A stretch of DNA of 64,000 bases from positions 61,225 through 125,224 of the forward strand of contig DATFBY010000008.1 in assembly GCA_035253585.1 (NCBI GenBank), given 5' to 3'. Each line of letters opens with the position of its first letter. Positions within the stretch are counted from its first letter, which is position 1. Positions 27,334 through 36,212 of this stretch are shown here, piece by piece. Source of the stretch: DATFBY01 sp035253585 (GTDB lineage: Bacteria > Gemmatimonadota > Gemmatimonadetes > Gemmatimonadales > Gemmatimonadaceae). The position numbers and the translations under genes were made by a program. The notes under the pieces are model-generated. The model was given only the letters and a program-made list of their open reading frames with translations. It was not told the DNA's origin and did not search any database.

Positions 27334-27693
27334 TCAGCTCCCTCCCCCGGCTGCAGCGCTTCGAACTGGCTCGAGGACGAGGAAGACTGCGTCGACATAG
27401 CGGCGCCACGCGCTGATCTCGGTGCGGAGCTGCTGTCGCCCGCGCGCGGTGAGCCGATAGTACTTCGCCTTGCGATTGTTCTCGGACAGCCCCCACTCGG
27501 CCTCGATCCAGCCGTTTCGCTCCATCCGGTGGAGCGCCTGATAGAGCGCGGCGTCCTCTATGCCGAGCGCGCCGCGCGTGCGCTCACGAATCCATCGCGA
27601 CACCGCGTAGCCGTGGGTCGGCTCCCAGGCGAGTGTGCGCAAGATGAGCAGATCGAGGGTACCCTGCAGCACTTCGAGCGATTCGCGAGCCAC
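27334..27693 (-). CDS. PadR family regulator, pair 2
   Basis: A 119-residue PadR protein. The GTG at 27693 is preceded by GGGGAGGA at ideal distance, so I prefer it to the upstream GTG at 27708. Key blocks are LAWEPTHGYAVSRWIRERT, IEDAALYQALHRMERNGWIE and the wing KAKYYRLTARGR. It lies three bases before the ADOP permease. A weak TCCCC-N11-GGGGA dyad (27700-27720) overlaps its leader. The effector is unknown. Confidence 0.87.
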   Translation of the reverse strand: MARESLEVLQGTLDLLILRTLAWEPTHGYAVSRWIRERTRGALGIEDAALYQALHRMERNGWIEAEWGLSENNRKAKYYRLTARGRQQLRTEISAWRRYVDAVFLVLEPVRSAAAGGGS

Positions 27694-27791
27694 TGTTCCT
27701 CCCCACACATGATGAGGGGAAAGTGGGACTGGCTCGGGGTGCTGTCAAGAGAGTCGCTGCCACGTCACGGCTGTCACGGAACTGGAGAACT

Positions 27792-27901
27792 GAACAGCGG
27801 CATTCGGCATTCGGCATCCGGCATCCGGGAACGGCGGAAATCGAAAGTCATGAGGTGTGCAGTCCCGAATGCCTCATGCCGAATGCCGAATGCCGCTGTT
27901 C
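27792..27901. repeat. Heptad-armed hairpin repeat, copy 2 (GGCATTC type)
   Basis: The outer ends GAACAGCGGCATTC and GAATGCCGCTGTTC pair perfectly. Arms consist of GGCATTC/GGCATCC heptamers and their inverted forms. The core is in reverse orientation relative to copy 1: its complement contains GCACACCTCATGA and CCGCCGTTCCC. It lies between the YCII-like gene and the leftward PadR gene of pair 2. Confidence 0.85.
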
Positions 27902-27909
27902 GCTGTTCC

Positions 27910-28266
27910 CTACTCATGTATCGGATCAACCTCCCTGATCTCGATCCTCCCCCCGTACTCCAGATGCGGACAATCACGAGCGAGCGCCTCAGCTTCCCGA
28001 TAGTCCTTCGCCTCGAGCAGGAAGAAGCCGCCGACCAGCTCCTTGGTCTCGCTGTACGGGCCATCACGCACGATCACCTGGCCGTTCTTTCGCGTGAGCA
28101 CGCGGCCGCCTTCGTCCTTCAGCTTTTCGGCGCCGGCCAACTTTCCCGCCTGCGCCATCTTCTGACTCCACGCACTGTACTTCTCGATGATCTTCTGCAT
28201 CTCCTCGGGGGAGTAGTTCGCAAAGTCCGACGGACTCTCGTGCAGGAACAGCATGAAGCGCGACAT
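27910..28266 (-). CDS. YCII/DGPF-domain protein, ECF42 partner
   Basis: A 118-residue protein starting MSRFMLFLHESPSDF. VRDGPYSETKELVGGFFLL is the DGPF motif of the YCII-related family. AGGAG precedes the ATG at 28266; the longer frame to 28527 is a shadow. DGPF proteins accompany ECF42 sigma factors in many genomes, and such a sigma gene lies 64 bases upstream on the same strand. Its role may be enzymatic or regulatory. Confidence 0.88.
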   Translation of the reverse strand: MSRFMLFLHESPSDFANYSPEEMQKIIEKYSAWSQKMAQAGKLAGAEKLKDEGGRVLTRKNGQVIVRDGPYSETKELVGGFFLLEAKDYREAEALARDCPHLEYGGRIEIREVDPIHE

Positions 28267-28330
28267 GGTCGACTCCTGTGGAGGTAGCGGTTTGCGCGGC
28301 GCCAGACGGACTACGAAGCCGCGTTCACCA

Positions 28331-29647
28331 CTAGACGGATGGCTCGCTCGGGATTCGACAGTGCTCCAACCGGCGATCGAGGAAACGGCGAACCGGCTCC
28401 GTACGAGCGAGCCCTCGGGCCTCCTGGAAGGCCGCGGCGGCACGCTGGTGCTCGCCAAGCCGGAAGAGGAGCTCGCCGCGGGCCGCTGGCAGCAAATAGT
28501 AGCGGCCCAGCGACGCCTCACCGCCAAGCTTCTCCAGCGCGTCGAGACCGGCCGCCGGACCCTGAAGCTCGGCCAGTGCCACCGCCCGATTGAGTGCGAC
28601 GAGCGGCGAGGGATGCATGGTCAACAAGGTGTCGTACGCCCAGACGATGCGCGCCCAGTCCGTATCCTCGTAGCGTGGCGCCGTCGCGTGACAGGAGGCG
28701 ATCTCCGCCTCGAGATGGTAGGTGCTCAGCCTGTCTCCCGACGCCGCGCGTGTCAGATGCGTCAACCCACGCTCGATCATCGCGCGATCCCAGCGCGACC
28801 GGTCCTGCTCCGACAGCAGCACCAGCTTACCACGCTCGTCGATACGCGTCTCCAGACGCGCGCCTTGAAAAAGGAACAGAGCCAACAGCGCGTGGACTCT
28901 GGGCTCGGCCGTGATCGGACTCGAGCAGAGCAGCGACGCCAGGCGAGCTGCTTCGTGACAGAGATCGTTCCGCAGTAGCGCTTCGCCTTCCGTGGCCGTG
29001 TGCCCCTCGTTGAACATCAAATACAACACCTCGAGCACCGCATCGAGCCGGTCGCCTAACGCGGACGGTGCCGGCACGGCGAAGGGGACACGACTCTCTC
29101 GGATGCGACGCTTGGCGCGCACCAGACGCTGGAAGATCGCGCCCTCGTCGGCCAGGAAAGCCCGAGCGATCTCGGCAACGCTGAATCCGCCGACCAGCTT
29201 GAGTGTGAGGGCGACGCGCCCCTCGAGCGAGACGTCGGGGTGCGAGCACATGAAGATCATTCGAAGCTGATCGTCCCACGGTTCGCTGCTGAGCGCGGTG
29301 TGTGCGAACTCGTCAGGCGAAAGGGCCGGATCCTGCTCGAGCGCCGCACGCACGTCTGCCTGACGAGTGTCGAACGAGCGCTCGCGGCGGACGACGTCAA
29401 GCGCCCGTCGCTTGGCGACCTGGACCAACCATGCGCTTGGATTGGCCGGCACGCCGCTCACAGGCCAGTGCTTCAACGCCTGGATGAGCGCATCCTGCAC
29501 GACGTCTTCGGCCAGCTCGAGATGCTCCGGCCCGAAGATGCGCGTAAGCGTTGCGAGCATCCGGCCTGAGTCGCGGCGGAAAAGATGCTCGACCAGACGA
29601 GGAACGTCAGTCGACGCGACGCCGGCCGCTCGAACGGGCTGCTGCAT
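28331..29647 (-). CDS. ECF42-type sigma factor with C-terminal SnoaL/TPR-like extension (DUF6596)
   Basis: A 438-residue protein. Residues 1-180 are sigma regions 2 and 4 (LELAEDVVQDALIQALKHWP, SAWLVQVAKRRALDVVRRER, GGFSVAEIARAFLADEGAIF). The rest is the long helical extension (LDAVLEVLYLMFNEGHTATE, HPSPLVALNRAVALAELQGP) that defines ECF42. In this group no anti-sigma is present and the C-terminal domain is thought to regulate activity. The adjacent DGPF gene is its usual partner. ATG at 29647. Confidence 0.88.
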   Translation of the reverse strand: MQQPVRAAGVASTDVPRLVEHLFRRDSGRMLATLTRIFGPEHLELAEDVVQDALIQALKHWPVSGVPANPSAWLVQVAKRRALDVVRRERSFDTRQADVRAALEQDPALSPDEFAHTALSSEPWDDQLRMIFMCSHPDVSLEGRVALTLKLVGGFSVAEIARAFLADEGAIFQRLVRAKRRIRESRVPFAVPAPSALGDRLDAVLEVLYLMFNEGHTATEGEALLRNDLCHEAARLASLLCSSPITAEPRVHALLALFLFQGARLETRIDERGKLVLLSEQDRSRWDRAMIERGLTHLTRAASGDRLSTYHLEAEIASCHATAPRYEDTDWARIVWAYDTLLTMHPSPLVALNRAVALAELQGPAAGLDALEKLGGEASLGRYYLLPAARGELLFRLGEHQRAAAAFQEARGLARTEPVRRFLDRRLEHCRIPSEPSV

Positions 29648-29732
29648 GGGAGCGAATCTACGCCTGGGGTTCCAGCATCGCTTGTACGAATGCGAGCGCG
29701 CCGATAGGGAGACGGCCTAGTACGAGAACTAG

Positions 29733-30839
29733 CTAGCGCCTCACCTTGGCCAACCAGCGGTCATATTCGTCCGGCAATATCTCGGAGGGCTTGATCTCGC
29801 TCCGCCCACCCCAGAACACGTTGGTGTAGAGGATGGGAATTCCCTGCGCCTCGAGATGCCGATCGATCGCCGCCTTGTGCTCGAGTACGAGCGCGCGGTC
29901 GGTGCCGTGCGCCACCGCCATGATGTTCACGTTGGCGAACTCCGGGCCGCCCTCACGCCAATAGGCGTGCGTCAGGATGTGGTGCCGCCCGACTTCACGA
30001 CCGGCCTCGATCTCCCGACCTTCCGGCACGCGCCAGTGAAAGAGCGCGTTGTAGCGCGTGACGCGCGTGCCCGCCTGCGATGGCTTCACGTGCTCGAGGA
30101 ACGTGGAGAAGCGTCCCATGACACCGCGAGCGACCAGACCGCGCGCCACGTCAAGAAACTCCTCGTACGAGACGCCGGCCTCCATAGCGCGGCCGCGCCA
30201 CGGCTCGGCGCGGATCTCGTCAGGCGCGAGCTCGCGCTTGAGCGGACCGAGGACGCGCCACTCGAGAGGCGTGAGCGTCACGACTTCCGTGTCGAGTACC
30301 GCACCCGGCTCGTCGGATTTGCTCCCCGGAGGTGTCCCGCGCCGACGCACATGGCCCACGCCTAAGGTGAACAGGCGCTTCGCCGGCATCACCCGATAGG
30401 CCTCGGCGCCCACGAGCTCGCGAAGCAGATCGCAGTGCGCGGTGAGCGAATGCCCCTGCGGGACCTTGAGCGTCGTCCACAACCGAAACGCGGAGCCTGG
30501 CGTCTCGGCGTCAGTCGATCGGATGACGACGTGACCCGAGAAAGGATCTTCGCGCGCCATGAAGTCGAAGGCGTCGTCGAGTCGATCGGCTGACATTTTC
30601 CAGGCGACCAGCGCGCCCGGCGCGAGATTGGTCGCCATCAACGTCTGCCTGACGCGGCGGATCGTACCAGCCTGTAGCATCGCGCGGATCCGCTCCACGA
30701 CGACCTCGAGTGGCACCCCCGACAGACGAGCGATCTCGGAGAAGGGATCTTCGAGAAAGCCGGCGATGCGATCCTCGGAGACAGCGAGAATCTTGGCGTT
30801 CACTTCGTCCGTGATCTCGATCGGAATTGTCGAAGCCAT
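29733..30839 (-). CDS. Lrp/AsnC-fold protein, possibly siroheme-decarboxylase-like
   Basis: A 368-residue protein starting MASTIPIEITDEVNAKIL. Two AsnC-like halves are visible: each has a winged-helix region (ARLSGVPLEVVVERIRAML; VSYEEFLDVARGLVARGVMG) followed by an alpha-beta domain. The layout resembles the AhbA/AhbB or NirD/L/G/H siroheme decarboxylases more than a simple regulator, but no heme-pathway genes are nearby. The frame extending to 31466 is shadow over the PAP2 gene. The functional call is tentative: DNA-binding regulator or tetrapyrrole enzyme. Confidence 0.55.
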   Translation of the reverse strand: MASTIPIEITDEVNAKILAVSEDRIAGFLEDPFSEIARLSGVPLEVVVERIRAMLQAGTIRRVRQTLMATNLAPGALVAWKMSADRLDDAFDFMAREDPFSGHVVIRSTDAETPGSAFRLWTTLKVPQGHSLTAHCDLLRELVGAEAYRVMPAKRLFTLGVGHVRRRGTPPGSKSDEPGAVLDTEVVTLTPLEWRVLGPLKRELAPDEIRAEPWRGRAMEAGVSYEEFLDVARGLVARGVMGRFSTFLEHVKPSQAGTRVTRYNALFHWRVPEGREIEAGREVGRHHILTHAYWREGGPEFANVNIMAVAHGTDRALVLEHKAAIDRHLEAQGIPILYTNVFWGGRSEIKPSEILPDEYDRWLAKVRR

Positions 30840-30908
30840 GACCAAAGATAGCCCGGACGGAGGGACCGAACAGTTGCGGCTTCCGGGGGCGACCGGGCAC
30901 GCTACCTT

Positions 30909-31565
30909 ATGTGGTTCTCCACGCGGCCTATTCTGGTCCTTTCTCTCCCGCACACATTGACCGACTTTCGCAGACGCCTGCTTCTCACGCTGGTCGTGGG
31001 GCTGGGGCTGTTTGCGCTCGCACACGCGGTCGACGGGTGGGCGTTCGGGCACCTGGTCTACCGCGACGTGTATGGCAAGGACTGGGGGCGGATGTTCCGC
31101 GTGATGGGCTTCCTCCCGCTGTGGGGGATGGCGGCCCTGGCGCTCATCCTCCACGATTGGACCGATCGGGCGCGGCGCTGGCGTGGATCGCTGATCTTCA
31201 TCGCCCCGACGCTCGGCGGGCTGCTCTGTGAAGTGCTCAAGCTGGTTCTGCGGCGAGAACGTCCCCTGCCGAACGGTGGTGAGTACGTCTTCCGGTCCTT
31301 CTCGGAGCGGCCGTTCTCGACCGGCGGCCTGGCGCTGCCGAGCAGCCACGTACTGGTGGCGTTTTCGGCGGCGGCGATTCTGGCACATCTCTTTCCGCGT
31401 GCGCGTATCGTGTGGTACACGCTGGCGGCAGGGTGCGCGTTCACCCGCGTCCTCGCGCAAGCGCACTTTCTGAGCGACGTCGTACTCGCCGGTCTCTCTG
31501 GCATCCTGGTCGCCGCGCTGCTATGGCGCTGGTACGAACTTCGAGCTCATGCACGACACACCTGA
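30909..31565 (+). CDS. PAP2 family membrane phosphatase
   Basis: A 218-residue protein with about six hydrophobic segments. The three catalytic blocks of PAP2 phosphatases are KLVLRRERPLP, GLALPSSHVLVAF and RVLAQAHFLSDVV in the correct order. It likely dephosphorylates a lipid or isoprenoid phosphate at the membrane. It is transcribed divergently from the AsnC-fold gene and stands 26 bases before the M1 peptidase gene. Confidence 0.87.
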   Translation: MWFSTRPILVLSLPHTLTDFRRRLLLTLVVGLGLFALAHAVDGWAFGHLVYRDVYGKDWGRMFRVMGFLPLWGMAALALILHDWTDRARRWRGSLIFIAPTLGGLLCEVLKLVLRRERPLPNGGEYVFRSFSERPFSTGGLALPSSHVLVAFSAAAILAHLFPRARIVWYTLAAGCAFTRVLAQAHFLSDVVLAGLSGILVAALLWRWYELRAHARHT

Positions 31566-31591
31566 CTCTGTTCTCATTCTGGATCCGATTC

Positions 31592-33511
31592 ATGATCACC
31601 TGGACTCGCATCGCGCTTTCGCTCGCTCCGTTGCTCACCGTCACGTTGATTGGCGCTTGTGTGAGCTCTGACTCGTCGAAGACCGCGACATCGGCCGACA
31701 GCACGACTCGTCAGGCGCCACCTCCCGAGAGCGAGCGTGACATCCATTCGTACGCGCGGCCTTGGGAAGCGCGAGTGACCGACGTCGCTCTCGACCTGGC
31801 CACCGATTTCACTGCCAAGCAAGTGCGTGGCACGGCGGCGCTCACCGTCGAGCGCGCGACGGGTGCGAAGGAGATCGTTCTCGACACGCGCGATCTCACG
31901 ATCAAGAGTGTAGCCGACAGCGCCGGAAGACCGCTTCGCTTCACCGTCGGCGCGAACGATTCGATCCTCGGCGCTCCGCTCACCGTCACGCTCCCCGAAC
32001 AGGGACGAAAGATCGTCGTCACGTACGAGACGAGCCCGGGCGCCGCCGCGCTGCAATGGCTCGATCCGTCGCAGACGGCCGGCAAGCGCCACCCGTATCT
32101 CTTCTCGCAGGGACAGGCGATTCTCACACGCACCTGGATCCCAACGCAGGACAGTCCCGGCATCCGTCAGACGTACACGGCGCGTGTGGCGGTGCCGAAG
32201 GATCTGGTGGCGGTGATGAGCGCGGAAATGTTGACTCCCGCCGGTAAAGACACCGCGAACGGGCGCATCTTCGAGTTCCGGATGACGAATCCGATCCCGC
32301 CGTACCTCATCGCGATCGGAGTCGGCGACATCGCCTTTCGCTCGCTTGGGCCGCGGAGCGGAGTGTACGCCGAGCCGTCGGTGCTCGACCTCGCGGCCAG
32401 GGAGTTCGTCGACGTCGAGCGCATGATCGACGCGGCCGAGTCGCTATATGGACCGTATCGCTGGGGGCGCTACGATCTTCTCGTGCTCCCGCCGTCGTTC
32501 CCCTTCGGAGGAATGGAGAATCCACGTCTCACCTTTGCGACGCCGACGATTCTCGCCGGCGATCGATCGCTCGTATCGCTCGTCGCGCACGAGCTGGCGC
32601 ACTCGTGGTCCGGTAACCTGGTGACGAACGCAACGTGGAGTGACTTCTGGTTGAACGAAGGCTTCACGACATACATCGAGAACCGGATCATGGAGCAGCT
32701 GTACGGCAAGGAGCGCGCGGCGATGCTGGAGGCGCTGGCACGGCGCGAGCTCGCCGATGAGCTGGCCCGCTTCGCCAACGACACTGGCGAGACGATCCTG
32801 CACATCGACGTCAAGGGCCGGAATCCGGACGACGCGGTCACCACGATCGCCTACGACAAAGGCGCGGCGTTCCTGCGGATGCTCGAGGAAGAGGTGGGGC
32901 GCGAGCGCTTCGACCAATACCTCAAAGGGTATTTCGACCGGTACGCGTTCAAGTCGATCACCACCGCCGAATTCCTGAAGGACCTTCGTGCGAATCTTCT
33001 TCAGGGAAATGGCAACATGGAGCAATCGCTCCGCATTCAGCAGTGGGTCTACGGTGCGGGTCTGCCCGAGAACGCGACGGTGCCGCGCTCCGACGCGTTC
33101 GCGCGTGTGGAAGCCGAAGCCAAGCGCTTCGCGTCAGGCGCCCGCGCGTCGGAGCTGGCCACGCGCAACTGGACGACGCAGGAGTGGCAGCACTTCCTCG
33201 GTGCTCTGCCGGAGCGCCTCTCACGTGCGCAGCTCGACGAGCTCGACAAGACCTTCGGTCTGTCGCGCTCCGGAAACAGCGAAGTGCTGTTCGCGTGGCT
33301 GCGCATCGCGATCCGCAATCGCTATCAGCCGGCGATGCCCGCGCTCGAGCAGTTCCTCACGACGCAGGGCCGCCGCAAGTTTCTCCGGCCGCTCTACGAA
33401 GACCTCATGAACACCGATTGGGGCAAAGCCGAGGCTCGCCGCATCTATCAGCGCGCGCGGCCGCTGTATCACACGGTGTCGAGGAATACGATTGACGGGA
33501 TCGTGAAGTAG
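31592..33511 (+). CDS. Lipoprotein M1 aminopeptidase, leukotriene-A4-hydrolase-like
   Basis: A 639-residue lipoprotein (lipobox LIGAC, Cys23). M1 motifs are GGMEN (306-310), HELAHSW (His333, Glu334, His337) and NEGFTTY with Glu356. The final third (from about residue 480) is helical and fits the armadillo-like C-terminal domain of LTA4 hydrolase relatives. The ATG at 31592 gives a proper signal; the frame from 31412 overlaps PAP2. Expected function is trimming of N-terminal residues from periplasmic peptides. The stop codon is embedded in the palindrome of repeat copy 3. Confidence 0.9.
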   Translation: MITWTRIALSLAPLLTVTLIGACVSSDSSKTATSADSTTRQAPPPESERDIHSYARPWEARVTDVALDLATDFTAKQVRGTAALTVERATGAKEIVLDTRDLTIKSVADSAGRPLRFTVGANDSILGAPLTVTLPEQGRKIVVTYETSPGAAALQWLDPSQTAGKRHPYLFSQGQAILTRTWIPTQDSPGIRQTYTARVAVPKDLVAVMSAEMLTPAGKDTANGRIFEFRMTNPIPPYLIAIGVGDIAFRSLGPRSGVYAEPSVLDLAAREFVDVERMIDAAESLYGPYRWGRYDLLVLPPSFPFGGMENPRLTFATPTILAGDRSLVSLVAHELAHSWSGNLVTNATWSDFWLNEGFTTYIENRIMEQLYGKERAAMLEALARRELADELARFANDTGETILHIDVKGRNPDDAVTTIAYDKGAAFLRMLEEEVGRERFDQYLKGYFDRYAFKSITTAEFLKDLRANLLQGNGNMEQSLRIQQWVYGAGLPENATVPRSDAFARVEAEAKRFASGARASELATRNWTTQEWQHFLGALPERLSRAQLDELDKTFGLSRSGNSEVLFAWLRIAIRNRYQPAMPALEQFLTTQGRRKFLRPLYEDLMNTDWGKAEARRIYQRARPLYHTVSRNTIDGIVK

Positions 33512-33608
33512 CGAGATTCGAGATTCGAGATTCGAGATTCGGAACGGCACACCTAACGAGCTCCGAAGCCGCAGTCCCGAATCTCGAATCTCGAATCTCG
33601 AATCTCGC
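33511..33608. repeat. Heptad-armed hairpin repeat, copy 3 (GAGATTC type)
   Basis: Left arm is four tandem GAGATTC units (33511-33542) and right arm four GAATCTC units (ending 33608). The core contains GCACACCTAACGAG, CTCCGAAGCCGC and CAGTCCC. The element fills exactly the space between the convergent stop codons of the M1 peptidase and DUF3667 genes; both TAG stops extend the palindrome (TAGCGAGATTC/GAATCTCGCTA). It may act as a two-way terminator. Confidence 0.88.
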
Positions 33609-34420
33609 TAAAAGAGGAAGATCGAAGCGTACACCACCGCGATCAAAATGAGCGACATGAGCACGCTCATCAGAAAGTCAGCGACCGCAAAAACGAGGAA
33701 TCGGCCCGCGGTGGAGACGCGAGTGCGGCCGGCGTAGAGCGCACAGAAGACGATCCCCAGATAGGTGTACATGCCGACGAGCAGGAGGAACTGATAGAGC
33801 TCGAGCGACAGGTACGCCGTCGGTAATATCAACAGCGACACCAACCAGACGCAGTTCGAGGCGCCGAGCATGAACATGAAATGCTCGGCCCACGGGCGGC
33901 GGCGGTCGAAGAGGCGGAGGAGCACTACCATCGGCAGCAGCGCGAGGGCCGTGATCACGGGCGCTGTCGCGTTCATCCGCGACTGAAACCGCTCGTTGAA
34001 CAGATCGAGCGTCAGCCCACTCTTGCGAATCTGCTCCTGCACCACGACCGCGTCCTTCTCCCTGACACCGACGCGGCGAAGCGACTCGACGTCCCAGCGC
34101 TGCGGCTGCACGAACGACAGCGCGATCATGTACAGGCCGCCCAGCGTGAAGAAGAGCTTGAATGGCGGGAGATACGACCGACGATCACCCCGCATGTAGG
34201 CGCTGACGATTCGCACCGGATGCAGGAGCAGATCGCGCAACGTCGAGACGATGCGGCGATCGAGTCCGATCGTTTCGATCGCATCATCGCGGAGGAGATG
34301 ACGTGCCGATGTCGCGGTGTCGCCAAGTGGCGCGCCGCATTCGCTGCAGAACTTGCCGTAGCCTGTGGCGCCGCACTTCGCGCAGCGCATCGGCGAAGTG
34401 GAGACCGGTTCCGTCGACAT
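33608..34420 (-). CDS. DUF3667 membrane protein with zinc ribbon
   Basis: A 270-residue protein. CAKCGATGYGKFCSECG (residues 13-29) forms a four-cysteine ribbon. RDLLLHPVRIVSAYMRGDRR and YLPPFKLFFTLGGLY are the signature of DUF3667. Four or so membrane helices follow. Function is unknown; relatives are widespread in Bacteroidota and neighbouring phyla. It ends at the TAG inside repeat copy 3. Confidence 0.82.
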   Translation of the reverse strand: MSTEPVSTSPMRCAKCGATGYGKFCSECGAPLGDTATSARHLLRDDAIETIGLDRRIVSTLRDLLLHPVRIVSAYMRGDRRSYLPPFKLFFTLGGLYMIALSFVQPQRWDVESLRRVGVREKDAVVVQEQIRKSGLTLDLFNERFQSRMNATAPVITALALLPMVVLLRLFDRRRPWAEHFMFMLGASNCVWLVSLLILPTAYLSLELYQFLLLVGMYTYLGIVFCALYAGRTRVSTAGRFLVFAVADFLMSVLMSLILIAVVYASIFLF

Positions 34421-34488
34421 TCAGTGTTTTCGCAGAGCGTCTTCGTCAGATTACGGTGCCAGTGACGCCAGCGACAGGGGTAGGTGCG

Positions 34489-34827
34489 ATGAGCAAGCTC
34501 ATCACCCGCGAGGAGCTACGACAAAAGATCGAGCGCGGCGATCCGCTCGCGATCTTCGAGGTGCTGCCGACGATGTACTGGCGGAAGCACCACTTGCCAG
34601 GTGCGCTCAGCTTGCCGCCCGAGCAGGTAGCCGAGCTTGTGCCGACGGTCGTGCCTGACAAGTCAGCGGAGATCGTTCTCTATTGTTGGGACCGCCACTG
34701 TCCGACATCGGCCGCCGCGGCGCGCACGCTCGAGGAGCTCGGCTACCTGAACGTCCACGACTACAAGGAAGGGAAGGTCGACTGGATGGCAGCCGGTCTT
34801 CCCATGGAGCGCCCTCCGAAGCGCTAG
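34489..34827 (+). CDS. Rhodanese-like sulfurtransferase
   Basis: A 112-residue single-domain protein from ATG 34489. ITREELRQKIERGDPLAIFE opens the domain, HLPGALSLP marks the usual CH2A-like block, and LYCWDRHCPTSAAAA is the active loop with Cys66 as the probable catalytic residue and a second cysteine at 71. GYLNVHDYKEGKVDWMAAGLP closes the fold. The upstream frame from 34303 is a shadow of DUF3667. It overlaps the thiolase end by four bases, convergently. Confidence 0.85.
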   Translation: MSKLITREELRQKIERGDPLAIFEVLPTMYWRKHHLPGALSLPPEQVAELVPTVVPDKSAEIVLYCWDRHCPTSAAAARTLEELGYLNVHDYKEGKVDWMAAGLPMERPPKR

Positions 34828-36059
34828 ACGCGCTCGATGATCGTAGCGATCCCCTGTCCGCCGCCAATGCAGAGCGTGATCAGCGCGGTGCTGGCGTCTC
34901 GGCGCTCGAGCTCGTCGAGCGCGGTACCGAGCAGGATCGCTCCCGTCGCGCCTAACGGGTGGCCGAGCGCGATCGCGCCGCCATTCACGTTGACGCGCTC
35001 GGGATCGATCTTCAGCGTCCGCATCGTCTGAAGCGGAACGACGGCGAACGCCTCGTTGATCTCCCAGAGATCGATGTCGGACGCGCTCATCCCGGCCGAG
35101 GCGAGCGCTTTCGCCGATGCGGCCGCTGGCGCGGTGAGCATGATGAGCGGTTCGCTGCCGATCGTCGACATCGCGCGGACCCGGGCACGCGGACGAAGGC
35201 CGTGCGCTGCGATGTACTCGCCTGACGCGAGCAGCACGGCCGCCGCGCCGTCGACGATTCCGCTCGAGTTCCCCGCCGTGTGTACGTGCTTGATCTTCCC
35301 AGCGCGCGGATGCCGACGCTCGGCGATCTCGTCGAGCGTCTCGCCGGACGGACCAACCGGAGCGCGCCCCATCTCGACGAACGCGGGCTCGAGCGCTGCG
35401 AGCGCCTCGAGAGTCGTGTTGGCGCGCGGATATTCGTCGCGGTCGAGGAGCACTCCGTTGGTCGCCGGATCGATCACGGGAATGAGGCTCTTCGAGAATC
35501 GGCATTCCCGCTGCGCCGCCGCGGCGCGCCGCTGCGACTCGAGCGCGAACGCGTCGAGCTCATCACGAGAAAATCCCTCGAGAGTCGCGATGAGATCGGC
35601 GCTGATCCCCTGCGGCACCTGGAACACGCGGTCACGCAGACGCAGGTTGGCGCCGTCCTGTCCGCCGCCGTCGGCGCCGATCGGAATTCGCGACATGCTC
35701 TCGACGCCCCCGCCGACACTGACTCGCTGCGCGCCACTCTTGATTGCCATCGCGGCGAAGTTCACCGCCTGAAGTCCCGAGCCGCAGAAGCGGTTCACGG
35801 ACGTCGCCGAGATCTCGTCCGGCCAGCCGGCGGCCAGTACCGCGTTCCGTGCGATGTTCGCGCCCTGCTCGCCCACCTGTCCGACGCAGCCAATGACGAC
35901 GTCATCGACCTCGTCCGGCGCGACGCCGCTTCGCTCCGACAGCTTGTTGAGTGTCTGGCCGAGGAGCTCCTGCGGGTGGATCTCGGTGAGGGCGCCCTTA
36001 CCGCGTTTTCCGCGGCCACGTGGGGTGCGAACCGTATCGACAATGAATGCTTCAGGCAT
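34824..36059 (-). CDS. Acetyl-CoA acetyltransferase (thiolase)
   Basis: A 411-residue thiolase. The nucleophile lies in NRFCGSGLQAV (Cys92), the histidine in LGHPLGATGA (His367) and the second cysteine in CIGGGQG (Cys397); all three are intact. N-terminal EAFIVDTVRTPRGRGKRGKG is typical of FadA/PhaA-type enzymes. It catalyses reversible thiolysis or condensation of acyl-CoA. No other beta-oxidation gene is adjacent. It is divergent from the propeller gene with about 150 bases between. Confidence 0.92.
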   Translation of the reverse strand: MPEAFIVDTVRTPRGRGKRGKGALTEIHPQELLGQTLNKLSERSGVAPDEVDDVVIGCVGQVGEQGANIARNAVLAAGWPDEISATSVNRFCGSGLQAVNFAAMAIKSGAQRVSVGGGVESMSRIPIGADGGGQDGANLRLRDRVFQVPQGISADLIATLEGFSRDELDAFALESQRRAAAAQRECRFSKSLIPVIDPATNGVLLDRDEYPRANTTLEALAALEPAFVEMGRAPVGPSGETLDEIAERRHPRAGKIKHVHTAGNSSGIVDGAAAVLLASGEYIAAHGLRPRARVRAMSTIGSEPLIMLTAPAAASAKALASAGMSASDIDLWEINEAFAVVPLQTMRTLKIDPERVNVNGGAIALGHPLGATGAILLGTALDELERRDASTALITLCIGGGQGIATIIERV

Positions 36060-36212
36060 AAGTCACTGAGGGGTGGCAGACGCTTGGTTGTAACAGAGGA
36101 CTGGTCGTGGCAAGGGACCGTAAACCATCCCGTCGCTACGCGCTCCGTCCCAGAACCCTGGAGACCGGGACCAGACGCGGCAACCTATACCGTCCCCCAA
36201 CAGGGCGAACGC

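Noticed and set aside
29733..31466. A 577-residue gene on the minus strand
   Set aside because: Its first 209 codons overlap the PAP2 gene in another frame and look like low-complexity shadow; the real protein starts at 30839.
33511..33608. GAGATTC tandem arrays as a CRISPR array
   Set aside because: Units are seven bases with no unique spacers, and the second half is inverted; no cas gene is present.
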